From Kribbella soli (GTDB lineage: Bacteria > Actinomycetota > Actinomycetes > Propionibacteriales > Kribbellaceae), in the NCBI RefSeq assembly GCF_004331345.1, contig NZ_SJJZ01000002.1:620001-684000 (forward strand): DNA of 64,000 bases. Direction: 5' to 3'. The notes beneath the pieces are model-generated. The model was not told the DNA's origin. It saw only the letters and a program-made list of their open reading frames with translations, and made no database searches. Shown in pieces: positions 34,100 through 43,140 of the stretch (position 1 is its first letter; each line of letters starts with the position of its first letter). The position numbers and the translations under genes were made by a program.

Positions 34100-35264
34100 G
34101 ACCTGCAGTCTGGCACCGAAGCAGCACTAGTACGGCGACAGCCGCGGTGACGAGCCCCGATCCGATCAACGCGATCTCGGCTCCGAGAGCGCCGATGATC
34201 GGTCCTCCGACGAGCATCCCCGCCGCGCTTCCGGCGTTCACGACGACGCTTTGCCCGGAGAGCAACGCGCGTCGCTCGGCGCCGGCCGACGACCGGGTGA
34301 TGAGAACGGAGATCGCCGCGATCCCGATCACCACGGTCACTCCCGACAACGCGCCCATCACGGCGACCACGGGAGGTGTCGTCCACACCCCCATTCCGAC
34401 CCAGCACAGCCCGCTCCACGCCCACGCCATCGACGCGGTCACGACCGGCCTGGTACGCCGTACCACTGCCAACGACACCGCAGTCCCGACGAGCGACCCC
34501 ACGCCATACCCGGTCATCCCCGCCGCCAGGTAAATCCCAGGCTGCCCGCGCTCCTCGCCCAGCACCGACAGCCCCAACGTGAACGCGAACCAGGTAACGC
34601 ATCCGGTTCCGCGGACCACCCACCCGTACGCGACCTCGGGCCGGCCGCGCAGGCTCCCGCGGATCGACGGCGTCACCCCTCCTTCTGGGGCGCGCTCGGC
34701 CCGCACACTGCACGCCAGCAATCCGGCGCCGGCAACTGTTGCGGCCTCGACCCACAGCAACCCGCTCGTCAACCCGGTCGACACCGCCAACGCACCGACG
34801 GTCGGGCCGATCAGCATCCCCAGTCGTCGTAGTCCGTCCTGCCAGGTCAGCAACTGCACTGCCCGACCGTCACCCCATCGGTCGCCGGTGTCGGCGAGCA
34901 ATGCCGACCGTCCTGGGGTCGCCAGGGCGTCGCCGCACCCGAGCAGCAACCCGCTCATGATCAGCAACTCCGCAGACATGATCCCCAACCCGGCCGCCGC
35001 CGGTACCGACGCCAACGCGATCGCGGACACCAGCGCCACAACCGCGAGCCGCGGCCCCGAGTCCACCCACTGCCGCGCCTTTCGAGCCCACCACGGCGAC
35101 AGCAGCACGGGTACCCCAGCCGCGCCAGCAACGAGTCCGGTGGCCGCCACCGATCCCGTTTCCCGAAGGATCACCAAGGGCAGCGCGACCTGAGAAATCC
35201 GGAACGCGAAGTCCGCCGTACCGCTTCCTGCCAGCAACGCCAACGCTTCAGATCTCGCCTTCAC
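34059..35264 (-). CDS. MFS transporter
   Basis: Major facilitator protein of 401 residues with about 12 hydrophobic segments (e.g. VALVSAIALASVPAAAGLGI, GMLIGPTVGALAVSTGL). Resembles the drug or metabolite exporters that are often divergent from a LysR gene. GTG at 35264 begins KARSEALALLAGSGTADFAF; a longer in-frame ATG at 35321 would run into the operator, so it is disfavoured. The C-terminal end (CQTAGHVRDRDHHLGRAA) is hydrophilic and overlaps an acetyltransferase fragment, suggesting the natural end may have been altered. Substrate unknown. Confidence 0.85.
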   Translation of the reverse strand: MKARSEALALLAGSGTADFAFRISQVALPLVILRETGSVAATGLVAGAAGVPVLLSPWWARKARQWVDSGPRLAVVALVSAIALASVPAAAGLGIMSAELLIMSGLLLGCGDALATPGRSALLADTGDRWGDGRAVQLLTWQDGLRRLGMLIGPTVGALAVSTGLTSGLLWVEAATVAGAGLLACSVRAERAPEGGVTPSIRGSLRGRPEVAYGWVVRGTGCVTWFAFTLGLSVLGEERGQPGIYLAAGMTGYGVGSLVGTAVSLAVVRRTRPVVTASMAWAWSGLCWVGMGVWTTPPVVAVMGALSGVTVVIGIAAISVLITRSSAGAERRALLSGQSVVVNAGSAAGMLVGGPIIGALGAEIALIGSGLVTAAVAVLVLLRCQTAGHVRDRDHHLGRAA

Positions 35265-35321
35265 GCCTTTAATTCTTGGCGTTTCCCGCGGTCTCAGGTA
35301 GCCTGCACAGTTTGCCCGCAT

Positions 35322-35342
35322 GCCATAGGCTCAGCCTATGGC
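35322..35342. promoter_or_regulatory. Perfect LysR-type operator in the MFS/LysR divergent region
   Basis: GCCATAGGCT-C-AGCCTATGGC: 10-bp perfect arms with a 1-bp centre. The core ATAGGCT...AGCCTAT has the T-N11-A form typical for LysR proteins. It spans a TAGGCT -10-like hexamer (35326-35331) and the LysR start codon (35338), so the LysR mRNA may be leaderless and self-repressed. Regulation inferred from arrangement. Confidence 0.75.
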
Positions 35343-36198
35343 CTCATTACCCTCGGTCGAGGACCTGCGGCTGGTCCAAGCCGTCACCCGCACCGGCGCT
35401 GTCGGCACAGCAGCCCGCGAACTCCGCATCTCCCAGCCTTCGGCGTCCCAACGCCTCGCCCGGCTGGAACGCCTCTGCGGCACCAAGCTGTTCGAGCGCG
35501 ACACCCGCGGCGCCCGCCCCACCCCCGCCGGCGCCGAACTCGGCCGCCGCGCCGACCACATCCTCGGCCACCTCGAGGAGGTGTACGACGCCGCGCGCGC
35601 GGCCGCCGTCACACAGCGCCTCGTGATCGGCACGTTCGCCAGCCTCGCGCCGATCCTCTTCCCGGTCCTCGACGCCGACCTTCCCGACCTGGAGGTCCAG
35701 CAGCAGGTCGACCACGGCCATTTCCTCGTCGAACGCGTCGCCGAGGGCACCATGGATGCCGCCTTCATCGCGATCGCCGACCAGATGACACTCCCCCGTG
35801 GCACCGCCGCCCGCCGCGTCGGCCGCGACGAACTCGTCCTCTTCGTCCCATCCGGCGCCCGCCCACCCGGCCGCGGCCGCCGACCCCTGAAAGATCGCCA
35901 GATCGCGTTCTCCACGTACGACCGCGGCTCCGAAGAAATCCACTCCCGGCTGGCCGCCCAAGGCGCCGTCCCACGCCGCGGCGTCACCCTCAGCACCACC
36001 GTCGCGATGGCCCGCCGCAGCTCCCACCTGGCCCTCGTCCCCCGCAGCGCCCTGGCCACCGAGCTCCGCCCTGGCGAACACCTCACCCCCGCCCCCTTCC
36101 ACTACCGCCTCACCCTCTCCGTAGTCACCACCCCAACCCCACCCAAGCCCCTGATCGCTCACCTCCCCCACCTCCGCGCCACGTTGAACTTGTCGTGA
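35338..36198 (+). CDS. LysR-family transcriptional regulator
   Basis: Protein of 286 residues. N-terminal winged helix: VEDLRLVQAVTRTGAVGTAA, LRISQPSASQRLARLERL, GTKLFERDTRGARPTPAG. Then a short effector domain; family members are usually about 300. ATG at 35338 lies inside the perfect palindrome, and no ribosome site precedes it. Divergent from the MFS transporter, the standard layout of a LysR regulator and its target. The 3' half is rich in CCC/CAC-type codons. Confidence 0.9.
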   Translation: MASLPSVEDLRLVQAVTRTGAVGTAARELRISQPSASQRLARLERLCGTKLFERDTRGARPTPAGAELGRRADHILGHLEEVYDAARAAAVTQRLVIGTFASLAPILFPVLDADLPDLEVQQQVDHGHFLVERVAEGTMDAAFIAIADQMTLPRGTAARRVGRDELVLFVPSGARPPGRGRRPLKDRQIAFSTYDRGSEEIHSRLAAQGAVPRRGVTLSTTVAMARRSSHLALVPRSALATELRPGEHLTPAPFHYRLTLSVVTTPTPPKPLIAHLPHLRATLNLS

Positions 36199-36240
36199 AC
36201 AGCGGTGAGTCGCGGCGTCAGGTGTTGCAGACTCGGGCGC

Positions 36241-36882
36241 ATGAAGCTGGGGCGGTTGGCGCGTGGGCGCCGGGTACTGGCAGGATTTTGGGGTGCGACT
36301 GTCGTGCAGGTTGCGGCGATCGTCATCGACGCCAAGATCCTCAAGCAGTCCAGCAAGGTCACGTTGATGCCGCTGCTCTGGCAGTGGTCGCGCACGCAGG
36401 ACGCCCCGCCGCTCCTCCAGGCGGCACTGCTCGCATCGGCCGCCGGTGACCTCCTACTGGAGACCGACCTCCAACTCGCCGGTATCGCGGCGTTCGCGGC
36501 GGCACACGCTTGCTATCTCGCAGTGTTCCTCAGCAATCCGGCGCAGCGATCCTGGCGGGTACTCGCGGCGTACGCAGCCTTGTGGGCCGCCCTCATCGCG
36601 GTCCTGTCACCCGGACTCGGCAGCCAGCGCATCCCCGTCGCCGCCTACGCACTGTTGCTCACAGCAACCGCAGTCGCATCCCGCTGGCACAACACACGCA
36701 GCGGACTCGGTGCAGCGCTCTTTCTCGTTTCCGACGCGCTCATCGCCCTCCGCCTCGCCGGCCGCGACTTCCCCGGCCGGGGAGCGCTCACCATGTCGAC
36801 GTACGCCGTCGGCCAGTACCTGCTGACCTCGGGCGTCACCACTAAGCAGGACGATCTGACCGGTAGTGGTCATCGCCGTTGA
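36241..36882 (+). CDS. Lysoplasmalogenase-like protein (YhhN/TMEM86 family)
   Basis: Membrane protein of 213 residues with about seven helices. Diagnostic pattern: KQSSKVTLMPLLWQW early (catalytic region), SAAGDLLLE, FAAAHACYLAVF and LFLVSDALIA. The family cleaves the vinyl-ether bond of lysoplasmalogens in animals; the role in bacteria is not established. ATG 36241 chosen from the family N-terminus; a GTG 12 codons earlier is possible. Not obviously in an operon with its neighbours. Confidence 0.78.
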   Translation: MKLGRLARGRRVLAGFWGATVVQVAAIVIDAKILKQSSKVTLMPLLWQWSRTQDAPPLLQAALLASAAGDLLLETDLQLAGIAAFAAAHACYLAVFLSNPAQRSWRVLAAYAALWAALIAVLSPGLGSQRIPVAAYALLLTATAVASRWHNTRSGLGAALFLVSDALIALRLAGRDFPGRGALTMSTYAVGQYLLTSGVTTKQDDLTGSGHRR

Positions 36883-36915
36883 CCGCGGGTCGCCGGTCCC
36901 TGTGGGGTGAACAGC

Positions 36916-39366
36916 ATGGCGACCGTCGACGACGTACGACGACAGTTCCGGAACCCGCCGCCCGAGGGGCGGCCGATGATGCGCTGGTGGTGGTTCGGAC
37001 CGTCCATCGAGCGAGACGAAATCGACCGCGAGCTGGAAGCCATGGCCGCGGCCGGGCTCGGCGGCGCCGAGGTGGCGTTCGTCTACCCGATGGGACCGGT
37101 GACGGCGCCGTTCGGATCGCCCGAGTTCCTCGAACTGGTCGGCCACGCGGCGCGAACCGCGCGACGACTCGGGTTGCGGTTCGACGTGACGCTCGGGAGC
37201 GGCTGGTCGTACGGCGGTCCGCACGTTGGGCCTGAGTACGCGGCACGGCAGTTGCACTGGGACCGTCGCGAGATCGGTGCGGCGGCGTACGACGTACCGA
37301 TCGTGGCCGCCTGGCCCGGTGACGAGTTCGTCGCGGCGTACGTCGGCGACGGGTCGGGCGGCGCGCCGTCGTCGTACGTCGAGGTGCCCGTGAGCGACGG
37401 GATCATCCACGTACCGGCCGGCGGCCAGCCGCGCGAGGTGCTGATCGCGACGTCGCGCGTGACCGGGCAGCAGGTAAAGCGGACCGCGGTGGGAGCCGAG
37501 GGACACACGCTCGACCACTACTCGGCCGCCGCCGCGAACGAGCACATCAAGCAGGTCGCCGAGCCGTTGCTGCTCGCGGCCACGCCGGAGCTTCTCGGGT
37601 CCGTGTTCTGCGACAGCCTCGAGGTGTACGGCGGGGACTGGACGCCGACGATCTTCGACGAGTTCGTGAAACGCCGCGGGTACGAGCTGCGGCCGCGGCT
37701 CTTCGAGCTGCTCGTGGACACCGAGGGCTCGCGGCAGCTGCGGATCGACTTCGGGCGGACGCTGTCGGAGCTGTACGAGGACAACTTCCTGAAGGTGTTC
37801 CAGCAGTGGGCCGCCGGGTACGGCGTACCGTTCCGGATCCAGAGCTACGGTGAGCCGCCGGCGACGATGAGCAGCTATCGGCACGCCGACCTGTTCGAAG
37901 GCGAAGGCTGGGGATGGACGCGCATCCCCGAGACCCGCTGGGCGTCGTCGGCCGCGAACATCTACGGCCGTTCGGTCGTGTCCGCCGAGGTGTGGACGTG
38001 GGTCCACTCCCCCTCGTTCCGCGCCACGCCCCTGGACCTCCAGGGCGAGGCCCACGAACACTTTCTCTCCGGCGTCAACCAGCTCATCGGCCACGGCTGG
38101 CCCTACTCGCCGTCCGACGGGCCGGGGCTCGGGTGGATCTTCTACGCCGCCGGCGCACTCGACGACCGGAACCCATGGTGGCCGTCAGCAACCGCTCTCT
38201 TCCGTTCTCTCCACCGTCTCTCCTGGCTGCTCCAGCAGGGAACGCCGGTCCGGCCGGTGAAGATCTACATCCCGGCCTCCGACGCGTACGCCGCCGTACG
38301 CACGGGGCACGCCGAGCCGCTGAACCTCTACCGCGTCGCCCGCCGGCTGATCCCGGAGAGCGCTCCCCGGATGATCCGGGAGGCCGGACTCGACTTCGAC
38401 CTGATCGACGACGACGCGCTCGCGGTCCTCGATCCCGCAGACGCACCGCTGGTCGTCGTACCCGAAGGAACCACGACACCGCCGGAGACCCAGCGCTGGC
38501 TGGATGCTGTCGTCGCGGCCGGCGGAAAGGTGATCGCCGACGTCAGCACCCTCGGCGAGCAGCTCCCGCCACCGGCGCTCGCTCCCCAACAGGACGTGGG
38601 CGTGGTCCACCGGCGCCTCGACGACGGCGACTTCTACTTCGTCGCCAACACCGGCCCGGAGATCCGCACCCTCACCTTCGACCAGCCGCTGGAACGCTGG
38701 AGAGCGCTCTCTGATGACGCCGAACTCACGGACACCGTCACTCTTCACCCCTACGAGTCAGCCGTCCTCATCCCAACCACCACACCCGCGACGACAGCTG
38801 AGGCCGCCACTGGTAAGGGGCTGCTGGTCGACCCGCTTCAGGACGGCTGGTCGGTTGCCTTTGGCAATGACAGTCGCCCGATCACGCTCCCGCACCGCTG
38901 GGAGGACGACCCGGCGCTGACGACGTACTCGGGCTCCGCGACGTACCGGACCGAGGTCGAGCTCCTGGACACCACAGGCCGCCTGCTCCTGGACTTCGGC
39001 GCGGGTGAACCGGTGGCACCCGACGGCGAGCCCTACGTCCCGGGCAACTCCTACCGCGCGCTCATTACCCCGCCCGTGGGCGTCGCGGCCGACATCTGGC
39101 TCAACGACACCCACTGCGGTTCGCTCTGGGCGCCGCCGTACCAGGTCGACCTCACAGGCGCCGCACGACCGGGCGTGAACGAGCTGCGCATCGTCGTACA
39201 CAACACCGCCGCGAACGCGCTCTCCGCCGATCACCACCTGCTCGAGGCGGCAGCAGACGTCACCGCGCGCTACGGGCGGCGGTTCGACCTCCAGCACATC
39301 GAACACGCCGCCGACTACCTCAACTCCGGCCTACTGACCGAGCCGAGGATCATCCGTCAGGCCTGA
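36916..39366 (+). CDS. GH106-like alpha-L-rhamnosidase family protein
   Basis: Protein of 816 residues, no signal peptide seen. N-terminal pattern MMRWWWFGPSIERDEIDREL and AAGLGGAEVAFVYP is that of the GH106 type (TIM barrel), with FDVTLGSGWSYGGPHVGP and DSLEVYGGDWTP as later catalytic-domain blocks. A C-terminal beta-sandwich (WLNDTHCGSLWAPPYQVDL) is usual in the family. It is expected to release rhamnose from glycans. ATG 36916 has GGGG at 9 nt upstream; a GTG three codons earlier is possible. Its end overlaps the convergent M20 peptidase by 10 bp. Confidence 0.75.
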   Translation: MATVDDVRRQFRNPPPEGRPMMRWWWFGPSIERDEIDRELEAMAAAGLGGAEVAFVYPMGPVTAPFGSPEFLELVGHAARTARRLGLRFDVTLGSGWSYGGPHVGPEYAARQLHWDRREIGAAAYDVPIVAAWPGDEFVAAYVGDGSGGAPSSYVEVPVSDGIIHVPAGGQPREVLIATSRVTGQQVKRTAVGAEGHTLDHYSAAAANEHIKQVAEPLLLAATPELLGSVFCDSLEVYGGDWTPTIFDEFVKRRGYELRPRLFELLVDTEGSRQLRIDFGRTLSELYEDNFLKVFQQWAAGYGVPFRIQSYGEPPATMSSYRHADLFEGEGWGWTRIPETRWASSAANIYGRSVVSAEVWTWVHSPSFRATPLDLQGEAHEHFLSGVNQLIGHGWPYSPSDGPGLGWIFYAAGALDDRNPWWPSATALFRSLHRLSWLLQQGTPVRPVKIYIPASDAYAAVRTGHAEPLNLYRVARRLIPESAPRMIREAGLDFDLIDDDALAVLDPADAPLVVVPEGTTTPPETQRWLDAVVAAGGKVIADVSTLGEQLPPPALAPQQDVGVVHRRLDDGDFYFVANTGPEIRTLTFDQPLERWRALSDDAELTDTVTLHPYESAVLIPTTTPATTAEAATGKGLLVDPLQDGWSVAFGNDSRPITLPHRWEDDPALTTYSGSATYRTEVELLDTTGRLLLDFGAGEPVAPDGEPYVPGNSYRALITPPVGVAADIWLNDTHCGSLWAPPYQVDLTGAARPGVNELRIVVHNTAANALSADHHLLEAAADVTARYGRRFDLQHIEHAADYLNSGLLTEPRIIRQA

Positions 39367-40682
39367 TCCAGGAACCGGTCCAGTACTCGCGACCCGAACT
39401 CGAGCGCCGAGGTCGGCACCCGTTCGTCGATGCCGTGGAACATGCCCATGAAGTCCAGGTCCGGCGGCAGCTGCAGCGGTACGAATCCGAAGCACCGCAC
39501 GCCGAGCCGGCTCCACGACTTGGCGTCCGTGCCGCCCGACATCAGCAGCGGCGCGGTGCGGCTCTGCGGGTCCTCGGCCGCGAGGCACGCCTTCATCGCC
39601 TCGACCAGGCCGCCGCTGAACTCGGTCTCCAGCGCGATGTCCTGGACGACGGTCTCGCGCTGCACCTTGTCGCCGAGCAGCTCGTCGATGGTCGCGAAGA
39701 ACTCGTCCTCGTGCCCGGGCAGGAACCGCCCGTCGATGTGTGCCTCCGCGTCACCCGGGATCACGTTCACCTTGTAGCCGGCGTTCAGCATCGTGGGGTT
39801 CGCGGTATTGCGGATCGTGGCGCCGAACATCCGGCTGAAGCTGCCCAGCTTCGCCAGCGTCGCGGTCATGTCCTCCGGGTCGAGCTCGACCTCGAGCACG
39901 TCCTCCAGCGTCTTCAGGAACTCGCGGACGGTCGGCGTGACGCGCAGCGGCCACTCGTGCGAACCGATCCGGGTGACCGCCTCGACCAGGTTCGTGACGG
40001 CGTTGTCGGTGTTGACCATCGACCCGTGCCCCGCCGTACCGCGGGCCTTGAGCCGCATCCAGTTCATGCCCTTCTCGGCGGTCTCGATCAGGTACAGCCG
40101 CAGGTCGTCCTTGACCGTGATCGAGAAACCGCCCACCTCGCCGATACCTTCGGTGCAGTCGGCAACGGTGTCCGGGTGGTTGTTGATCAGCCACTGGGCG
40201 CCGTACACGCCGCCGGCTTCCTCGTCGGCGGTGAACACGAGCCGGACGGGACGCCGCGGCTTCACGCCGGCGCGCTGCCGCGCTCGCACCACCGAAAGCA
40301 CCATCGCGTCGAAGTCCTTCATGTCGACCGCGCCGCGACCCCACACGCACCCGTCGAAGATCTCACCCGCGAACGGGTCGACCTTCCAGTCCTTCGGATC
40401 CGCCGGTACGACGTCGAGGTGCCCGTGCACGAGCAGCGGGTCCGCACTCTGGTCCTCGCCGTCCCAATGCGCGACCAGCGTCGCCCGCCCCGGCTCCGAC
40501 TCGTAGATCGTCGATTCGATCCCGACCTCGTCCAGCTTCGCGGCGACGTACTCCGCCGCGACGCGCTCCCCGTTGCTCTTGCCGTTCCCGTAGTTCGTGG
40601 TGTCGATCTGGATCAGCTCGCTACAGAGCTCCACTACTTCGGCATCGGGCGTGTACGCCGTACGGTCGCTGGAGGTCGTCAT
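39357..40682 (-). CDS. M20/M25/M40 family metallopeptidase
   Basis: Protein of 441 residues. Zinc-site motifs are complete: LLVHGHLDVVPAD, GRGAVDMKD (bridging Asp), FTADEEAGG (catalytic Glu and ligand Glu) and SGGTDAKSW; the dimerisation domain contains GTAGHGSM. Likely a dipeptidase or N-acyl-amino acid deacylase in the cytoplasm. ATG 40682 (MTTSSDRT) is preferred over an ATG three codons upstream, as GGGG precedes it. Convergent overlap with the rhamnosidase-like gene. Confidence 0.92.
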   Translation of the reverse strand: MTTSSDRTAYTPDAEVVELCSELIQIDTTNYGNGKSNGERVAAEYVAAKLDEVGIESTIYESEPGRATLVAHWDGEDQSADPLLVHGHLDVVPADPKDWKVDPFAGEIFDGCVWGRGAVDMKDFDAMVLSVVRARQRAGVKPRRPVRLVFTADEEAGGVYGAQWLINNHPDTVADCTEGIGEVGGFSITVKDDLRLYLIETAEKGMNWMRLKARGTAGHGSMVNTDNAVTNLVEAVTRIGSHEWPLRVTPTVREFLKTLEDVLEVELDPEDMTATLAKLGSFSRMFGATIRNTANPTMLNAGYKVNVIPGDAEAHIDGRFLPGHEDEFFATIDELLGDKVQRETVVQDIALETEFSGGLVEAMKACLAAEDPQSRTAPLLMSGGTDAKSWSRLGVRCFGFVPLQLPPDLDFMGMFHGIDERVPTSALEFGSRVLDRFLDQA

Positions 40683-40720
40683 GTGCCCCATCCTCTCCCA
40701 CCACGGCTGCGGAGGGGGAT

Positions 40721-41122
40721 TCAGGTCAGGGTGATCGCGTCGCCTGAGACAGTGATCTGCTTCGGCGGCAGGGGGCGCGGCGCGGGGCCGGCCTGCACGG
40801 AGCCGTCCTCGACCGCGTACTTGCTGCCGTGGCAGTCGCAGTTGATCGTCCCGCTAGCAACGCTAGCGACCGGGCAGCTCTGGTGCGTGCAGATCGAGCT
40901 GAACGCCTTGAACGTGCCCTGGACGGGCTGCGTGACCACGACCTGCTGCGGCGCGAAGATCTTCCCGCCCCCGACCGGGATGTCCGCGGTCGGGCCGAGG
41001 AGGGTGTCGGCCGGCGCGGGCGCGGGCGTACTTTGCGGCTCGCCGTACTTCGCGCAGCCGGCCACAGTCGCCAGTCCGGCGGCGGCTCCGGTGAGGATGG
41101 TACGGCGGCTGGGTGCGTCCAC
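40721..41122 (-). CDS. Tat-exported Rieske [2Fe-2S] lipoprotein-like protein
   Basis: Protein of 133 residues. It starts with a twin-arginine signal (SRRTILTGAAAGLATVAGC) that ends with a cysteine, so it may be lipidated. The Rieske cluster ligands are clear: CTHQSC and NCDCHGSKY (C-x-H and C-x2-H plus the disulfide cysteines). A small electron-transfer protein outside the membrane. GTG at 41122 follows AAAGGA. Part of a three-gene unit with the DUF6529 membrane protein and an anchored unknown protein; perhaps a redox module. Confidence 0.88.
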   Translation of the reverse strand: MDAPSRRTILTGAAAGLATVAGCAKYGEPQSTPAPAPADTLLGPTADIPVGGGKIFAPQQVVVTQPVQGTFKAFSSICTHQSCPVASVASGTINCDCHGSKYAVEDGSVQAGPAPRPLPPKQITVSGDAITLT

Positions 41123-41133
41123 AGCGGGTCCTT

Positions 41134-41664
41134 TCAACGGATGACGCCGAACGTGGTGAAGAACCACAGCGCCGAGGTGAGCCACAGCCCGATCAGGCCG
41201 GTGAAGACAGCCCCGCCCGCGAGCGGGAGCAGCCAGGACGGCGCGCCCGCTCGGGTGAGCGCCAGCATCTTCACGACGAACGCGCCGTAGAAGAAGCAGC
41301 CGAGCAGGGAGTGGATCAGCACGCGCGGTTCGCCGTACTGGAAGCCCAACGCGTAAAGGCAATGCGCGACGACGGGGAGGGTGACGAAGACGGCAGCTCT
41401 CCCGGACCAGCGGTGCAGGGGTGCGAGCTGCGGCCGGCCTCGGTACAGCGCGGCTGCGCTCGCCAGTTGGAGCAGGCCGAGTACGGCGGCCAGCGTGGCC
41501 AGCCAGCTCTTGACCGCCTGGAAACTGGAGAAGCCCGCGATGTCGATCGCCACGCCGGTGGGATCGTGCAATCGCCCGTAGACGCCCAACGCGACGGCCG
41601 CTGCAGCGCCGGCGATCAACGGGACCGCAACGGCACTGCGACTCGCCACGGACGTCGTACTCAT
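41134..41664 (-). CDS. DUF6529-like four/five-helix membrane protein
   Basis: Membrane protein of 176 residues with about five hydrophobic helices and histidines in helices (PLHRWSGRAAVF, VVAHCLYALGF, LIHSLLGCFFYG). This recalls cytochrome b561-type haem proteins. It resembles the DUF6529 group found beside Rieske proteins in actinobacteria. Redox partnership with the adjacent Rieske protein is inferred. ATG 41664 with GAGGTGG upstream; 11 bp before the Rieske gene. Confidence 0.75.
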   Translation of the reverse strand: MSTTSVASRSAVAVPLIAGAAAAVALGVYGRLHDPTGVAIDIAGFSSFQAVKSWLATLAAVLGLLQLASAAALYRGRPQLAPLHRWSGRAAVFVTLPVVAHCLYALGFQYGEPRVLIHSLLGCFFYGAFVVKMLALTRAGAPSWLLPLAGGAVFTGLIGLWLTSALWFFTTFGVIR

Positions 41665-41688
41665 CTACCCACCTCCATCTGCTCCACC

Positions 41689-42363
41689 TCAGAAGGTCTC
41701 GTCGCCGGCGATGGATTGAGCGGTGACGGAGGCACCGTTCACAGTGGCGGATCGGGTCGCGGGGTCGAGCGGCGGTGCGGCGGCGGGAGTGCCGTCGTTG
41801 TCGATGCCTACCTGCGAGCCGTCGGGGAGGACGATCCAGCCGATCGTCGACGTGCTGTTTTTGGCCCGGTAGAGGCCCGCGGGTGGTGGTGCCAGGGTCG
41901 CAGTGAACCGCAGGGGGCGACCGCGCAGCGTCAGTTCTCCTGAGGCGGCCTTCGCGGTGACGACGCCGGTCAGGCGCTCCCCTGTGCGCGAGCGCAGTAC
42001 AAGCTGGCCTGAGCTGAAGGTTCCTGTCAGCCAAGCCTCTACGCGGCGGCCATCGCATATGTAGGCAACGGCCTTGGCACCCTTGACGGCGACGGCGAGC
42101 GTCGCCTCCCGAGCTGCCGTCCGGCCGACGTACACCACTTGGTTCTGCGCGGCCGGCGGCGTCGTTTGCTCCGGCGTCGCGCTCGTCTGCTCCGGAGTGG
42201 TCGGCGCCGCGGTCGTGGGCGTCGGCGTCGGGTCAGCCGTCGCTGTCTGGGTGGCGGTCGGCGCGGCGGCCGGACTGCCGGTCTGCGTGCTGTTGACCAC
42301 CAGCAACCCGACCAGCCCGACGGCCGTCGCCGCGAGCGTCACCAACGGACTACGCTGCCCCAT
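41689..42363 (-). CDS. Secreted or anchored protein of unknown function with Thr/Pro linker
   Basis: Protein of 224 residues: an N-terminal hydrophobic anchor (LVTLAATAVGLVGLLVV), a long Thr/Pro/Ala-rich linker (about 30-72), then a compact domain with strands VYVGRTAAREATLAVAV, AYICDGRRVEAWLTG and IGWIVLPDGSQVGID. No enzyme motif recognised. First gene of the unit with DUF6529 and the Rieske protein, which suggests a shared envelope function. Confidence 0.7.
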   Translation of the reverse strand: MGQRSPLVTLAATAVGLVGLLVVNSTQTGSPAAAPTATQTATADPTPTPTTAAPTTPEQTSATPEQTTPPAAQNQVVYVGRTAAREATLAVAVKGAKAVAYICDGRRVEAWLTGTFSSGQLVLRSRTGERLTGVVTAKAASGELTLRGRPLRFTATLAPPPAGLYRAKNSTSTIGWIVLPDGSQVGIDNDGTPAAAPPLDPATRSATVNGASVTAQSIAGDETF

Positions 42364-42450
42364 CGCCCCACCCCGAGCCTCGGTCTCACCCCGAGTCGAG
42401 GATCCCGCCCGCCCGGCACCCGGTCAACGGCTCGGGAACCATCACGGCTT

Positions 42451-42939
42451 TCAGAGCACCTTGAGGCCGTACATCTCCCCCAGCGGATCGGAGATCAGTT
42501 CGATCCGGGCGCCGTCGGGGTCGCGGAAGTAGATCGACGTACCGCTCTCCTCCTGGAACTCGACGCCGTGCTCGACCAGGCTCGCCTTCAGCCGATCCCA
42601 CTGCCCGGGCTCGACCGATATCGCCAGGTGGTGCAGTCCGCCGAGCACCTCGGCGTACGGCCCGAGGTCCAGCCCCGGGAAGTCGAAGAACGCCAGCAGG
42701 TTCCCGTTCCCGATGTCGAAGAAGAAGTGCGTCGACCCCTCGTAGTCCCGGTTCCCGACCATCTCGGTCAGCGGGAAACCCAGCACCTCCTGGTAGAACC
42801 GCACCGTCCGCTCGACGTCCGCGCACAGTAACGCAGTGTGATGCAGCCCACGCGCCGACGACGCCGTGCCGCCCTTCAAGTACGCCGTACGCAGCCGCTC
42901 ACGATCCGCTTCAACGGCCGAGAGATCGATCTCCGTCAT
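42451..42939 (-). CDS. VOC family protein (glyoxalase-like)
   Basis: Protein of 162 residues with paired beta-alpha-beta units: LHHTALLCADVERTVRFYQEVLGF, HFFFDIGNGNLLAFFDFPG, LHHLAISVEPGQW and YFRDPDGARIELISDP. Two histidines and a late glutamate sit where VOC metal ligands usually are. Many members are dioxygenases or fosfomycin/toxin-detoxifying enzymes; the function here is not deducible. ATG 42939 starts MTEIDLSAVEADRERLR. Last gene before tRNA-Leu. Confidence 0.85.
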   Translation of the reverse strand: MTEIDLSAVEADRERLRTAYLKGGTASSARGLHHTALLCADVERTVRFYQEVLGFPLTEMVGNRDYEGSTHFFFDIGNGNLLAFFDFPGLDLGPYAEVLGGLHHLAISVEPGQWDRLKASLVEHGVEFQEESGTSIYFRDPDGARIELISDPLGEMYGLKVL

Positions 42940-43054
42940 CTCCACCCACCCTTCGTCCAGCCCCATCAGACACCCCGGTCCGCCCGATGTGAATTCCACC
43001 CCTGGAGTTTGCTACTGTTCTCCGGTCGGTACCGCTGAGGCGGTCAGACCACTC

Positions 43055-43140
43055 GTCCGGGTGGCGGAATAGGCAGACGCGCTAGCTTGAGGTGCTAGTG
43101 CCCTTCGCGGGGCGTGGGGGTTCAAGTCCCCCCTCGGACA
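43055..43140 (+). tRNA. tRNA-Leu (anticodon GAG)
   Basis: Cloverleaf of 86 nt: acceptor GTCCGGG pairs with CTCGGAC (one G-T), discriminator A at 43140, no encoded CCA. Anticodon stem CTAGC/GCTAG, loop TTGAGGT, anticodon GAG at 43089-43091. A long variable arm of class II type (GTGCCCTTCGCGGGGCG region) and T-arm GGGGGTTCAAGTCCCCC. Its 3' end serves as the integration site of the adjacent island: the recombinase relic runs into the T-arm. Confidence 0.95.

Noticed and set aside
36607..38094. 495-codon minus-strand frame
   Set aside because: Shadow of the lysoplasmalogenase and GH106-like genes on the opposite strand.
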